35,503 bases of DNA from Opitutaceae bacterium (lineage in GTDB: Bacteria > Verrucomicrobiota > Verrucomicrobiia > Opitutales > Opitutaceae), in the NCBI GenBank assembly GCA_014879845.1, contig JACSRI010000189.1:1-35503 (forward strand), given 5' to 3'. The translations under genes were made by a program, and so were the position numbers. A model generated the notes under the pieces. The model was not told where the DNA came from and searched no databases. It saw nothing but the letters and a program-made list of their open reading frames with translations. Of the stretch, positions 1-8,637 are shown in pieces (position 1 is the first letter of the stretch; the number at the start of each line of letters is the position of its first letter).

Positions 1-260
1 AGGTGACGCTCACGGCCGACATAACCGTTGAAGAACATGTAGGAGTTCTGCTCCTCCTTCTTGCCGGTAAGCACGACCTTCTCGGCGTTGACCACGATGA
101 CGAAATCACCGGTGTCGACATGCGGCGTGTAGGTCGTCTTGTTGCGCCCACGGAGGGTGTTGGCGATGCGGACCGCCAGGCGACCGAGCACCTGACCCGA
201 AGCATCGACCACAAACCACTTCGGTTGCACGTCCTCCTTCTTGGCGAGAATGGTTTTCAT
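1..260 (-). CDS. rplM: 50S ribosomal protein L13, 5' part (cut by window edge)
   Basis: Reading the minus strand from the ATG at 260 gives a protein beginning [20 protein letters not shown], followed by [20 protein letters not shown], a TYTPH segment, then [18 protein letters not shown] and an [10 protein letters not shown]-like end. This is the N-terminal half of ribosomal protein L13, an early-assembling component of the large subunit that binds 23S rRNA. About 86 codons are inside the window and the rest runs off position 1. In most bacteria rpsI (S9) follows rplM, so it is expected just outside the left edge. No strong Shine-Dalgarno motif precedes the start. The next gene upstream on the same strand is the porin at 404-1084, which has its own terminator, so rplM probably has a separate promoter between 261 and 340. 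Confidence 0.93.
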   Translation of the reverse strand, partial: MKTILAKKEDVQPKWFVVDASGQVLGRLAVRIANTLRGRNKTTYTPHVDTGDFVIVVNAEKVVLTGKKEEQNSYMFFNGYVGRERH

Positions 261-340
261 CTGAGGAAAAGGGGAAGAGGAAGAAGTATCCCGCGCGAGA
301 GTGTCAACGCCAGAAATCTCTTGGGGCGGGAAATCCCGGA

Positions 341-375
341 AAAAGGCGACCCGCGCCCCCCGAGGGACGCGGGTC
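341..375 (-). terminator. Intrinsic terminator of the porin gene
   Basis: A perfect 8-bp inverted repeat (GACCCGCG at 348-355, CGCGGGTC at 368-375) with a 12-nt loop is followed on the minus strand by GCC and then a run of five T (complement of the A-run near 340-344). It lies about 30 nt past the porin stop codon at 404. It separates the porin transcript from rplM. Confidence 0.6.
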
Positions 376-403
376 AAAACCGATCCAGATCAGCCTGAGC
401 CGA

Positions 404-1084
404 TCAGAAACCGATGGTCACACCGGCCGTGTAGTAGATGAAGTCGTCCTCGACGCCATTGCCGATGTCGTTGCTGGCGTAGTGCACGCCGACGGTGAGG
501 GTGGCGTTCTCGTTCAGCTTGTACGGGATCTGCGCGCTGGCGCCGTAGTAGCTGTAGGAGTCGTCCTGGTCAGGCTCGACATAGCCATAGGTGGCCGAGA
601 GGTCGAGCGAGGTGCCGGCCCCCGCCATCGGGATGCTGTAGCCGACGCTGCCCTGAAGCGTGAACGCCTCGAGGTCGAAGTCATAGTAGCCATAGACCGC
701 GGGCGTGAAGCCGCCGACATCGAAGGTCAGGCCGACATACGCTTCGGTGCTCTCGTCGACGTTGCCATCCGGGTAGTAGTAGTAAGTGACACCGAGATCG
801 AGCGAGGCCTTGTCCGACAGCTCCTTGGTGTAGCCGAGGTAGAGGTCGAACTCGTTGGTCCAGCCCTTCGACTCGACCTGATCGATCGGCAGCGCACCCC
901 ACATGCCGATGTAGAAGTCGTTTTGCGTGAGCTCGAGCGAGGGATGCAGCGTGTTGTCGCCCAGCTGGACTCCGCGGAAGATATATTCCGAGGCGAACGT
1001 GAGGTCCGACGAGAGCGAGTAGTCCGCCCTCGAAACACCCGTCGTGGCGAGAGCCGCGAGAGCGAGCACTAGGATCTTTTTCAT
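404..1084 (-). CDS. TorF / Gcw_chp family putative outer-membrane porin
   Basis: A 226-residue protein. It has a clear signal peptide (MKKILVLALAALATTGVSRA, cleavage probably after A20), then SLSSDLTFASEYIFRGVQLG, the opening typical of TorF/Gcw_chp porin-like proteins. The remainder alternates aromatic and polar residues in beta-strand fashion (LYLGYTKELSDKASLDLGV, YYASNDIG-type strands) and ends with GVTIGF, an aromatic C-terminus as in outer-membrane beta barrels. A role as a small outer-membrane channel is inferred from the family. The substrate is unknown. The start at 1084 is the only one that leaves an intact signal peptide. It is transcribed divergently from the DUF423 gene, sharing the 1085-1225 spacer, and is followed by a hairpin terminator. 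Confidence 0.85.
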   Translation of the reverse strand: MKKILVLALAALATTGVSRADYSLSSDLTFASEYIFRGVQLGDNTLHPSLELTQNDFYIGMWGALPIDQVESKGWTNEFDLYLGYTKELSDKASLDLGVTYYYYPDGNVDESTEAYVGLTFDVGGFTPAVYGYYDFDLEAFTLQGSVGYSIPMAGAGTSLDLSATYGYVEPDQDDSYSYYGASAQIPYKLNENATLTVGVHYASNDIGNGVEDDFIYYTAGVTIGF

Positions 1085-1225
1085 GATTGGTTTTCTTAGT
1101 AGGTTTGGTAAGTCCTCCGGAAGTCACGCCGGAGAATCTTGGCAACCAAAGAGTTGGAGCGATCCGAGACAAGAACAAAGCTCGGCCGGGCCAACCCGCC
1201 GGTCTCCAAGCGCGACGCACAAGAC

Positions 1226-1699
1226 ATGCCAACCGCTCATTTGTGCCCCCCGCGTCCGCAAAAACCGCTCATGATCGCCGTCGCCGCAGCCTTCACCGGC
1301 TCAGCCGTGGCACTCGGCGCTTTCGGTGCCCACGCCCTGCGTACGACACTCGAGGCCAGCGGTCGCCTCGATGAGTGGCAGACGGCCGTCCACTATCAAT
1401 TGGTGCACGGTGTGGCTTTGCTCGCCCTCGGTATCTGGCGCCATGTCGCGGCGGCGGACCGAGGCCCGCGCAGCGCCAGAGCCGTAAGTCGCTTGTGGTC
1501 GGCCGGCATCCTCTGCTTCAGCGGCTCGCTCTACGCCCTATGCCTCGGAGCGCCCAAGGGCGTGCTCTGGCCGGTCACGCCCCTGGGCGGAGTCTGTTTT
1601 CTCGCCGGGTGGATCGTGCTCGCACTCGCCGCGCTGCGTGGCACGCCGCGCGAGGTGGAAAGCGCGGCGAGCGCCAGGCGCGAGCCCCGCGACACATGA
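1226..1699 (+). CDS. DUF423 family small membrane protein
   Basis: A small integral membrane protein. Its core, IAVAAAFTGSAVALGAFGAH followed by ALRTTLEASGRLDEWQTAVHYQLVHGVALLAL, is the DUF423 (YgdD-like) signature with the GAFGAHAL motif and a TAVxYQLxH motif. About four hydrophobic segments are visible, the last ending near LAALRG. The function of the family is unknown. The start is uncertain. ATG 1226 adds a proline-rich leader (MPTAHLCPPRPQKPL), whereas ATG 1271 (MIAVAAAFTG) gives 142 residues and fits the family better because the protein then begins at the first membrane segment. Neither start has a clear Shine-Dalgarno motif. The stop overlaps the start of the tRNA nucleotidyltransferase gene by ATGA, implying translational coupling. 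Confidence 0.8.
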   Translation: MPTAHLCPPRPQKPLMIAVAAAFTGSAVALGAFGAHALRTTLEASGRLDEWQTAVHYQLVHGVALLALGIWRHVAAADRGPRSARAVSRLWSAGILCFSGSLYALCLGAPKGVLWPVTPLGGVCFLAGWIVLALAALRGTPREVESAASARREPRDT

Positions 1700-3099
1700 A
1701 CCTGCCGCAAGACCTCCGCGCCGTCCTCGCCGCGCTCGCCCGTCGTGGACGGCCCTTCCTCGCCGGGGGATGCGTGCGCGACTGGCTCCTTGGCCGCGAG
1801 GCCAAGGACTTCGACGTCGAGGTCTACGGCCTAAGCTGGGAGGAGGTCGCCGCCATTCTTCGCCCCTTCGGACCCACCGATGTGGTGGGGCGCAGCTTTG
1901 GCGTGATCAAACTCCGTCTCGGCGGCGCCGAGTACGACATCGCGCTGCCGCGTCGCGAGACCAAGACCGGCGCGGGCCACCGGGGCTTCGCCGTCGAGCC
2001 GGACGCGCAACTCGACGAGCGCACCGCCTGCGCGCGGCGGGACTTCACGATCAACGCGATTCTCTACGACCCGCTCGGCGATCGGCTCGTCGATCATTTC
2101 GACGGCGCGGAAGACCTCCGCCGACGCGTGCTGCGCCACACCAGCGCGGCATTCGTCGAGGACCCCCTGCGCGTGCTGCGCGGATTCCAGTTCGCGGCGC
2201 GGTTTGACCTGAACCTTGCGGCGGAGACGGCGACGCTCTGCGCCTCGATTGCCGGCACGTTTGGGGAGCTCGCGCGCGAACGCATCTGGGGCGAGTGGGA
2301 CAAGTTCGCCACGCGCGCCGAGTTCCCCGGGCGCGGGCTCGCCGTGCTCAAATCGAGCGGCTGGCTGCGACATTTCCCGGAGCTGGCCGCGATCGACGGC
2401 ACGCCGCAGGACCCGGAATGGCATCCGGAGGGCGACGTATTCACCCACACCGCACACTGCTGCGACGCCCTGGTCGCCCTGCCCGCCTGGCGCGAGGCCG
2501 GGCCCGAACTGCGCCGTGTGCTCATGTTCGCCGTGCTCGGCCACGATTTCGGCAAACCCGCGACCACGCACCGCGCCCTCAAGCACGGCAGCGAGCGCTG
2601 GGTCAGCCCGGGGCACGCCGAGACGGGCGGTCCGCTCACCGCCGCTTTCCTCGAGCGCCTCGGCAGCCCGCTCGAACTCCGCCCGCAGGTGCAGGCGCTC
2701 GTCGAGAATCATCACGCCCACACCAACTTCCCTGCCGAGGGGCCGAGCGCGAGCGCCGTGCGCCGGCTCGCGCGTCGCCTCGCGCCCGCGACGATCGACC
2801 AGCTCCTCGTCGTGATGGAGGCCGACCACCGCGGCCGGCCGCCGCTGCTTTCGGAAAACAGCGCGCGCCGCATGCGGCAGCTGCGCGACGCCGCGCACGA
2901 CCTCGCGCTCGAGTCGGCGGCCCCGCGGCCGATTCTGCTCGGCCGCGACCTGATCGCGCTCGGGCAGAGACCCGGCCGGCATTTCGCCGCGATCCTCGAC
3001 GCCGCCTTCGAAGCGCAGCTCGACGGAGTCTTCTCCAGCCATGACGACGGCATGGCCTGGCTGCGCGACAAACTCCGCCTCCCTCCTCTGTCCCCGTGA
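1696..3099 (+). CDS. cca: tRNA nucleotidyltransferase / CCA-adding-type enzyme with HD domain
   Basis: A 467-residue class II nucleotidyltransferase. The N-terminal head carries [10 protein letters not shown] (residues 24-33) and the metal-binding DFD pair (D38, D40). The [12 protein letters not shown] motif and the [16 protein letters not shown] neck motif follow, as in poly(A) polymerase/CCA enzymes that add or repair the 3' CCA end of tRNA. Near the middle, [12 protein letters not shown] and [14 protein letters not shown] form an HD phosphohydrolase-like domain, as in E. coli-type enzymes that have phosphatase/phosphodiesterase activity. The start ATG at 1696 overlaps the preceding stop by 4 nt. 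Sequence alone does not tell whether it adds all of CCA or only part of it. The symbol cca is by family. Confidence 0.9.
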   Translation: MNLPQDLRAVLAALARRGRPFLAGGCVRDWLLGREAKDFDVEVYGLSWEEVAAILRPFGPTDVVGRSFGVIKLRLGGAEYDIALPRRETKTGAGHRGFAVEPDAQLDERTACARRDFTINAILYDPLGDRLVDHFDGAEDLRRRVLRHTSAAFVEDPLRVLRGFQFAARFDLNLAAETATLCASIAGTFGELARERIWGEWDKFATRAEFPGRGLAVLKSSGWLRHFPELAAIDGTPQDPEWHPEGDVFTHTAHCCDALVALPAWREAGPELRRVLMFAVLGHDFGKPATTHRALKHGSERWVSPGHAETGGPLTAAFLERLGSPLELRPQVQALVENHHAHTNFPAEGPSASAVRRLARRLAPATIDQLLVVMEADHRGRPPLLSENSARRMRQLRDAAHDLALESAAPRPILLGRDLIALGQRPGRHFAAILDAAFEAQLDGVFSSHDDGMAWLRDKLRLPPLSP

Positions 3100-3149
3100 C
3101 CCCCCTCACGGCGAACGACTCGTCCGACGCCTCTCCTGCCCTCACCACC

Positions 3150-4106
3150 ATGAACACCCTCGAACACCTCCGCCAATCCACCGTGGTCGTCGCCGACACC
3201 GGTGACTTCAAGACGTTGCGCGAATTCGCCCCGCGCGACGCCACGACGAACCCGAGCCTGATCTACAAGGCCGCGGCCATGCCCGAGTATGCGGCACTCC
3301 TCGACCAGGCCGTGGCCGACAACCGCTCGGCCCCGCTCGCGCGCGCAGCCCTGCTCGACCGCATCACCGACCACCTGCTCATCGCGTTCGGCCTCGAGAT
3401 CCTGAAGATCATCCCGGGCCGCGTCTCGACCGAGACCGACGCGCGCCTCTCCTTCGACACCGCCGGCACCGTCGCAAAGGCCCGTGAACTCATCGGCCTC
3501 TACGAAAAGCACGGCATCGCCCGCGAGCGCGTGCTCATCAAGATCGCCTCCACCTGGGAGGGCATCGCCGCCGGCGAGATCCTCGAGCGCGAGGGCATCC
3601 ACTGCAACATGACGCTGCTCTTCTCGCTCCCGCAGGCCGTGCGCTGCGCCGAGGCGAAGGCCACGCTCATCTCACCCTTCGTCGGCCGCATCCTCGACTG
3701 GTTCAAGGCCAAGCACCAGCGCGACTACGCCGGCCACGAGGACCCCGGCGTGATCTCGGTCCGCACGATCTACAACTACTACAAGAAGTTTGGATACAAG
3801 ACCGAGGTCATGGGCGCGAGTTTCCGCAACACCGACGAGATCCTCCAGCTCGCCGGCTGCGACCTGCTCACGATCAGCCCCGACCTCTTGGGCAAGCTCA
3901 AGGCCGACACACGCCCGGCCACGCCGAAACTCACCGTGGCCGCCGCGCAGGCGAGCGACATCGAGAAACTTCCGCTCGACGAGAAGCGCTTCCGCTTCCT
4001 CGTCAACGAGGACGCCATGGCCTCCGAGAAGACCGCCGAGGGCATCCGCGGTTTCGTCGCCGACATCGGTAAACTCGAAGCAATGATCGAGAAGAAGCTC
4101 GGCTGA
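3150..4106 (+). CDS. tal: Transaldolase
   Basis: A 318-residue protein, almost the same length as E. coli TalB. It begins [20 protein letters not shown] and carries the family landmarks DATTNPSL (residues 30-37) and [12 protein letters not shown], where K131 is the expected Schiff-base lysine. D16 and N34 match the other active-site positions. Transaldolase transfers a dihydroxyacetone unit between sedoheptulose-7-phosphate and glyceraldehyde-3-phosphate in the non-oxidative pentose phosphate pathway, in the cytoplasm. ATG 3150 is chosen because the open frame upstream to 3096 lacks homology. The gene lies 50 nt behind the CCA enzyme and may share its transcript. No Shine-Dalgarno motif is seen; the start context is CACC-ATG. 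Confidence 0.96.
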   Translation: MNTLEHLRQSTVVVADTGDFKTLREFAPRDATTNPSLIYKAAAMPEYAALLDQAVADNRSAPLARAALLDRITDHLLIAFGLEILKIIPGRVSTETDARLSFDTAGTVAKARELIGLYEKHGIARERVLIKIASTWEGIAAGEILEREGIHCNMTLLFSLPQAVRCAEAKATLISPFVGRILDWFKAKHQRDYAGHEDPGVISVRTIYNYYKKFGYKTEVMGASFRNTDEILQLAGCDLLTISPDLLGKLKADTRPATPKLTVAAAQASDIEKLPLDEKRFRFLVNEDAMASEKTAEGIRGFVADIGKLEAMIEKKLG

Positions 4107-4109
4107 CCT

Positions 4110-4276
4110 CCCCAGGTCGCTGGAGCCAGCGTGCGCAACCGACCAGCGGAAGAGACGGCGAGGCGTCGCGCCTCGGCGAGCACCTCATCATAAGTCGCGG
4201 GCAGAGCCCCGGCCGCCGCTGCCATGACGAGCATCATGCACGCGACGACCCAACCAACGGGATTCGGAGTTCTCAT
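4110..4276 (-). pseudogene. Possible remnant: signal-peptide-like N-terminus on the minus strand
   Basis: This sits in the 335-nt gap between tal and the SIS gene (4107-4441). A minus-strand frame from ATG 4276 encodes MRTPNPVGWVVACMMLVMAA followed by AAGALPATYDEVLAEARRLA, which looks like a genuine secretion signal plus the first part of a mature protein. After about 56 residues the frame runs antisense into the end of tal, where it is presumably only a shadow. It could be a truncated or decayed gene, or a short secreted peptide frame. The rest of the gap shows nothing else recognisable apart from the inverted repeat at 4329-4360. Confidence 0.25.
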
Positions 4277-4328
4277 GCGGGGTTCGGGTCGGGCTTACCA
4301 GGGGCCCCGCCCACGCGTGTGAGCCTAC

Positions 4329-4360
4329 CACCGCCGCGAGGTCGTGTCGTCACGGCGGTG
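4329..4360. repeat. Inverted repeat in the tal-SIS gap
   Basis: CACCGCCG (4329-4336) is matched by CGGCGGTG (4353-4360), a perfect 8-bp stem with a 16-nt loop. There is no T-run on either strand, so it is not a canonical intrinsic terminator. It could be a Rho-dependent end for tal or an operator for the downstream gene. I cannot decide which. Confidence 0.35.
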
Positions 4361-4441
4361 TAAGGACTTGTCAGGAGAGGTCATGGCGCGCGGTGGGAAT
4401 GGGCTCGCGAGGACGCAGGGGCTTTTCGATGTTTCGCGACG

Positions 4442-5182
4442 ATGGCACATTCCCTCGGGGACCGCTGGTTGTTGGAAGTCCAGGCGCTCGTCACGCGCGT
4501 GCACGAGCGCAACGCCGCGGCGCTCCGCTCGCTCGGGCCGCTCATCGGTCCCTCGCTCGCGGCCGGGGGCGTGCTGCACGTCTTCGGCAGCGGGCACTCC
4601 GAGATCATCGCCCGCGAGATCGTCGGTCGCGCCGGCGGGCTCGTTTGCGTGTCGCAGATCCTCGATCCATCGGCCGGCGCCGCGGAAAACGTCGCGGGCT
4701 ACGGCACCCAGCTCGTGGAGAAGCACGGCCGTATCCATGGTCTGGAGCACGGCGAGACCGTGGTCGTCATCTCCAACTCCGGCCGCAACTGCTCGCCCAT
4801 CGAGGTCGCGCTCTTCGCCCGAGAGCGCGGGCTGCACGTCGTCGCGGTGACCGCGCTGGGCATGAGTGCGTCGGTCGATTTTGCCAGCCGGCACCCCTCC
4901 GGGAGGAAGCTGCACGAGTGCGCCGATGTCGTCCTCGACAACGGCGGCGCGCCCGGCGATGCCCTCGTGCCGCTGCCGGGCGGCGCCGGCCGCACCGGGC
5001 CGACCTCGACCATGACCGGCGTCGCGCTCCTCAACCTCCTGCACCTCGAAGTGGTACAGTGGCTCACAGACAACGGCCGCGAGCCCCCGCTGCTGCGCAG
5101 CCAGAATCTCGACGGCGGCGCGATGGAGCACAACCGGGCCCTTGCCGCCCGCTATCGCACGCGCCTGAGCCGGCCGCTGTGA
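4442..5182 (+). CDS. SIS-domain sugar isomerase-type protein
   Basis: A 246-residue single SIS (sugar isomerase) domain protein. The glycine-rich VLHVFGSGHSEIIAREIVGR segment (about residues 44-63) and VVVISNSGRNCSPIEVALFA are the two typical phosphosugar-binding loops. The C-terminal part contains TGPTSTMTGVALLNLLHLEV. It resembles the sugar isomerase domain-containing (UPF0309-like) proteins that often sit beside sugar ABC transporters. It probably isomerises or deaminates a phosphorylated (amino)sugar, but the substrate is unknown. It is convergent with the ABC transporter at 5213-8484, with only 30 nt between the stop codons, which supports a shared sugar pathway without proving it. ATG 4442 gives a full-length domain. 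No Shine-Dalgarno motif is visible. Confidence 0.85.
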   Translation: MAHSLGDRWLLEVQALVTRVHERNAAALRSLGPLIGPSLAAGGVLHVFGSGHSEIIAREIVGRAGGLVCVSQILDPSAGAAENVAGYGTQLVEKHGRIHGLEHGETVVVISNSGRNCSPIEVALFARERGLHVVAVTALGMSASVDFASRHPSGRKLHECADVVLDNGGAPGDALVPLPGGAGRTGPTSTMTGVALLNLLHLEVVQWLTDNGREPPLLRSQNLDGGAMEHNRALAARYRTRLSRPL

Positions 5183-5212
5183 CGGCCGGCGAGCGCTCGA
5201 CCCCGGACCGCC

Positions 5213-6064
5213 CTACCCCTTCAGCGCGCCGGCGGTGATGCCTTTGATCAGGTGCTTCTGCAGCAGGACGTAGACGAGAAGGATTGGAAGCGCCACGATG
5301 ACCAGGCCCGCGAAAAGCATCCCGTAGTCGGTGCGGTACTGCGAAGTCACGGCCAGGTTCGCCAACGCCAGCGGGAGCGTGCGCGCGCCCTCGGCCCCGC
5401 CGCCGGACAGGAGCATGAAGGCATAGAAATACTCTTTCCAGATGCCGATGAACTGGAAAATCGCGACCGTGACCAGGCCCGGCCGCGCGAGCGGCAGGAT
5501 CACGCGCCAGAAGGCCGCGGCCTCGCTGCACCCGTCGATGATCGCCGCCTCGTAGAACATGCGGGGCAGCCCGCGGAAGAACCCCGCGAGAATGAAGACC
5601 GCGAACGGCAATCCGTTGGCGACATAGACGAGGATCAGGCCCGGCAGCGAGTTGAGCAGCCCGAGCGCGCGCAGCTCGAAGAAGAGCGGGATGATGCTCA
5701 GCTGCGCCGGAATCATCAGGCCAGCGAGAAACAGCCAGTAGGCCATGCGCCCGAGCGGGTGGAAAAAACGGGAGAGCGCATACGCCGCCATCGAGCCCAG
5801 GAGCAGTATCCCGATCACGGACACGGCGGTCACCACCACACTCTGGGCGAAATACTCGCCGAGCCGCGCCTGGTTCCACGCCCGTGCGAAGTTCTCCGGA
5901 TGCAGGCCCTCCGTTCCCCACGGGGTGAGTGGCTCGTGCGCGATGTCGCGGTCGCTCTTGAGCGAACTCGCCGCCACCCAGGCCATCGGCACGACGACCC
6001 ACACGAGGTAGCCGACAAGCACCGCATGGATCGTGGCGCGGCGGATGCGGGCGATCGCCCTCAT
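5213..6064 (-). CDS. Carbohydrate ABC transporter permease (MalG type)
   Basis: A 283-residue inner-membrane permease. It begins MRAIARIRRATIHAVLVGYL and has six hydrophobic segments. It carries the EAA loop EAAIIDGCSEAAAFWRVILP, which contacts the ATPase subunit, and ends in the VLLQKHLIKGITAGALKG tail typical of MalG/UgpE-like sugar permeases. It should pair with the MalF-like half of the upstream fusion protein to form the transmembrane channel. The start ATG at 6064 overlaps the stop of that gene by ATGA, so the two are probably translated together. No gene for the nucleotide-binding ATPase is present beside it. A shared MsmK/MalK-type ATPase encoded elsewhere is likely. Confidence 0.93.
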   Translation of the reverse strand: MRAIARIRRATIHAVLVGYLVWVVVPMAWVAASSLKSDRDIAHEPLTPWGTEGLHPENFARAWNQARLGEYFAQSVVVTAVSVIGILLLGSMAAYALSRFFHPLGRMAYWLFLAGLMIPAQLSIIPLFFELRALGLLNSLPGLILVYVANGLPFAVFILAGFFRGLPRMFYEAAIIDGCSEAAAFWRVILPLARPGLVTVAIFQFIGIWKEYFYAFMLLSGGGAEGARTLPLALANLAVTSQYRTDYGMLFAGLVIVALPILLVYVLLQKHLIKGITAGALKG

Positions 6065-8484
6065 GGCTCGGCCTCCTCGCGGCGCGTGGCCAGCAGCGTC
6101 ACGGCCGAGCCCGCCAGCACCACGACGAACATAACCACCGCGATCGCGGTCGCGCGCCCCACCTGGAAGTCGTGAAACATCGTCGCCACCATCCAGGTCG
6201 CCAGCACATGGCTGTTGCCCAGAGGGTCCTGGCCGGTGAGCAGCCAGACCATCTCGAAGGTGTTGAGCCCGCCGATCACGATGAAGACCACGGAGATCGC
6301 GATCACCTCGCGGATCATCGGGAGCGTGATGCGCAGGAACTGCGTCGTCCGGCCCGCGCCGTCGAGCTCGGCCGCCTCGTAGTGCTGCGGGTCGATGCCC
6401 TCCATGGCCGCAAGGTAGAGCACGAGATTGAAGCCGACCATCAGCCAGATGTAGATCGGGATGAGCGCGAGGTAGAGCCGCTCCGGCGAGAGCCAGGCGA
6501 AGCTGTCGAACCCGATGAGCCAGCGCGGCAGCCACCACTCTCCGGATACACCCTGGAGCCACTGGCCGGCCTCGGTCAGCGTGGAATTGATGAAGCCGTT
6601 GGCCGGGTCGTAGGCGTTGAGCCAGATGAGCGAGGCCGCCACGCCGCCGAGGATGTTCGGGAAGAGGAAGCAGGCGCGGAAGAGCCCGGCGCCGGCGACA
6701 CCCCGGGAGATGAGCGCCGCCAGGACCAGCGCGATCGGCACCACGATGGCGGCGGGAGCGAGCATCAGGACGAGGTTGTTTCCCAGGGAGCGCCAGAACA
6801 CGTCGCTCTCGAAGAGCAGCCAGCGGAAGTTGAACAGCCCCACCCACTCGCGCTCATTGATGCCGTTCCAGTCGGTCAGGGCCCAGGCAAACGAGGCGAG
6901 TCCCGGGGCGAGGACGAGCGCCGCGAAGAGCAGCAGCGCCGGTCCGACGAAGCCTGCGGCAAAACGTCCGCGCAGCGGACCGAACCACGGGGCGACAGTC
7001 TCGGGGCCGCGGTCGGTGCCCCGCTTCCCCGCGGCACCGTGCCCCTCCGGTGTGCGCTGCGGCCAGATCCGGCGGACGACGCCTCGTGCGGTCCAGGCGA
7101 AGGCGGCGAGCATCGCGAGCAAGAAGGCCGAGCCGAGCACGGGATGCAGCATCGCGACCTGGCGTCGGTCCTCGTCGCGCCGCGTGCGCGCGGCCGCGGC
7201 GGCGGCCTCGAGCCGCGCGCCAAACTCCCCGGGCGTGATGCGGCCGCGCGCGAGCTCGTTGCGCGCGTCGACCAGCGTCTGTCCCATCCCGGGTGGCAGC
7301 AGCATGTTCGGCGGCGCGCTGTAGGTCGCTCGGGCGGAGGCGAACATCTCCGCGGTATCGCGCATCAGCGGTGAGAATACATCCCCGCCCACCCCGCGCA
7401 CGGCCACCGGCGCATCGAGCTGGCGAGCGAAGGCCCGCGCCCGCGCCTGCGAGGTCATGAAACGCAGGAAGTCCACCGTGCGCCGGACACGCCCGGGGTC
7501 TTGGTGGGTGAAGGCGAAGAAATACCCGCTGCCCGTCTGCAAGGCCGTCGGATCACCCACGCCCTCGGCGAAGACCGGGAAATTCATGGACCCCAGCTCG
7601 AATCCCGCCGGGATGGACGAGCGCATCTCGCTCACGAACCACGAGCCCGAGAGCACGAAGGCCGTGCGCCCCTGCAGGAAGGCGCGCTGCGCGGCGGTGT
7701 GCGTCATGCCTTCCCAGCCGGCCACGAGATTTTCGCGGGTCACGCGCTGGAACACGCCGGCGGCGCGCACGAAGCGCGGGTCGGTGCGCAGCCCCGGCGC
7801 GAGCTCGTGGTAGGCGCGCCAGGTCTCCGGGCCGGCCAGGTTGTAGAACGCGGCCCGAAGGATCGCGTCGCCATAACGCAGATACACGCCGGGCAGGGCG
7901 AGCGGGGCGAACCCGGCGGCCTTGATCTCCTCGCAGAGGGAGAAGAAGGCGTCCCACGTGCGCGGCGGCGTCCAGCCGTGCTCGCGGAAGAGCCGCTTGT
8001 TGTAGAAGAGCGTCCAGCACGACTGCTCCAGCGGGATCCCGTAGGTGCGGCCGTCGATCGTCCATGTGTCCAACACGCCCGGCAGGAAGGAGTCGCGCCA
8101 CGGGCCCGCCCCCTCCCAGTCCGGCCCGTCGAGGTACGGGGTGAGGTCGACCACGCGGCCGGCGCGAATAAGGTTGGTCCACGGCAGCTCGCAATAGGTG
8201 GCGTCGGGAAAGCTGCCGTCGAGGACGCGCACCCGCATCTTCTCGTGCATGCGTGGATCACCATAGAGGTGGATGCGCGTGTCCGGATGCGCAGCCTCGA
8301 ACAGGCGCGCCGTTTCCTCAAAGACCGTGACGCCCAGGCCGCCGGCGAAGATCGGGATCTCGAGTTCGACGCTGGATGCCGCCGCGGGGCCGGCCGCGTC
8401 GCCTGTCTGCGCTCCGGCGCGCGCTGCGCCGAGAGCGCAGGCCACGAACAACGCGAGGATCGTGCGGACCACGAGAGGACGCAT
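6061..8484 (-). CDS. Fused extracellular solute-binding protein and ABC sugar permease (MalF type)
   Basis: One 807-residue open frame with two parts. Residues 1-26 form a signal peptide (ALFVACALGAARAGAQ). Residues about 38-440 are a family 1 solute-binding protein, with ELEIPIFAGGLGVTVFEETA, GIPLEQSCWTLFYNKRLF, and FVLSGSWFVSEM motifs. A single membrane segment lies at about 447-466, followed by positive charges (RRIWPQR) and a charged linker. From about 505 on the protein is a MalF-like permease with the EAA loop EAAELDGAGRTTQFLRITLP. The topology is consistent: periplasmic binding domain, one crossing into the cytoplasm, then the permease. In most transporters these are two proteins. The reading frame is continuous, so the fusion is seen in the sequence and is not an assembly of two frames. 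The substrate is probably an oligosaccharide or sugar, by family. Confidence 0.9.
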   Translation of the reverse strand: MRPLVVRTILALFVACALGAARAGAQTGDAAGPAAASSVELEIPIFAGGLGVTVFEETARLFEAAHPDTRIHLYGDPRMHEKMRVRVLDGSFPDATYCELPWTNLIRAGRVVDLTPYLDGPDWEGAGPWRDSFLPGVLDTWTIDGRTYGIPLEQSCWTLFYNKRLFREHGWTPPRTWDAFFSLCEEIKAAGFAPLALPGVYLRYGDAILRAAFYNLAGPETWRAYHELAPGLRTDPRFVRAAGVFQRVTRENLVAGWEGMTHTAAQRAFLQGRTAFVLSGSWFVSEMRSSIPAGFELGSMNFPVFAEGVGDPTALQTGSGYFFAFTHQDPGRVRRTVDFLRFMTSQARARAFARQLDAPVAVRGVGGDVFSPLMRDTAEMFASARATYSAPPNMLLPPGMGQTLVDARNELARGRITPGEFGARLEAAAAAARTRRDEDRRQVAMLHPVLGSAFLLAMLAAFAWTARGVVRRIWPQRTPEGHGAAGKRGTDRGPETVAPWFGPLRGRFAAGFVGPALLLFAALVLAPGLASFAWALTDWNGINEREWVGLFNFRWLLFESDVFWRSLGNNLVLMLAPAAIVVPIALVLAALISRGVAGAGLFRACFLFPNILGGVAASLIWLNAYDPANGFINSTLTEAGQWLQGVSGEWWLPRWLIGFDSFAWLSPERLYLALIPIYIWLMVGFNLVLYLAAMEGIDPQHYEAAELDGAGRTTQFLRITLPMIREVIAISVVFIVIGGLNTFEMVWLLTGQDPLGNSHVLATWMVATMFHDFQVGRATAIAVVMFVVVLAGSAVTLLATRREEAEP

Positions 8485-8555
8485 CGGACGGCGTCACGAA
8501 TCGGGCGGTATCGCAGCCGGCGCAACCAAACTGTGCCGCACGCTCCTCCGGTCCC

Positions 8556-8605
8556 GAGACGGCGCAGGCGGTGCCGCATCACTGCCGCGACACCGCCTGC
8601 GTCTC
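8556..8605. repeat. Long hairpin between the transporter and EF-hand genes
   Basis: GCAGGCGGTG (8564-8573) pairs perfectly with CACCGCCTGC (8591-8600). It is extended by GAGAC (8556-8560) and GTCTC (8601-8605) with a 3-nt bulge at 8561-8563, making 15 bp of stem and a 17-nt loop. It lies just past the stop of the minus-strand EF-hand gene. No T-run follows on the minus strand, so it is a transcript-end stabiliser or Rho-associated end rather than a canonical intrinsic terminator. Confidence 0.5.
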
Positions 8606-8637
8606 CAACCTCCTGCCGCAATCGAGCGGCGGGAGGT

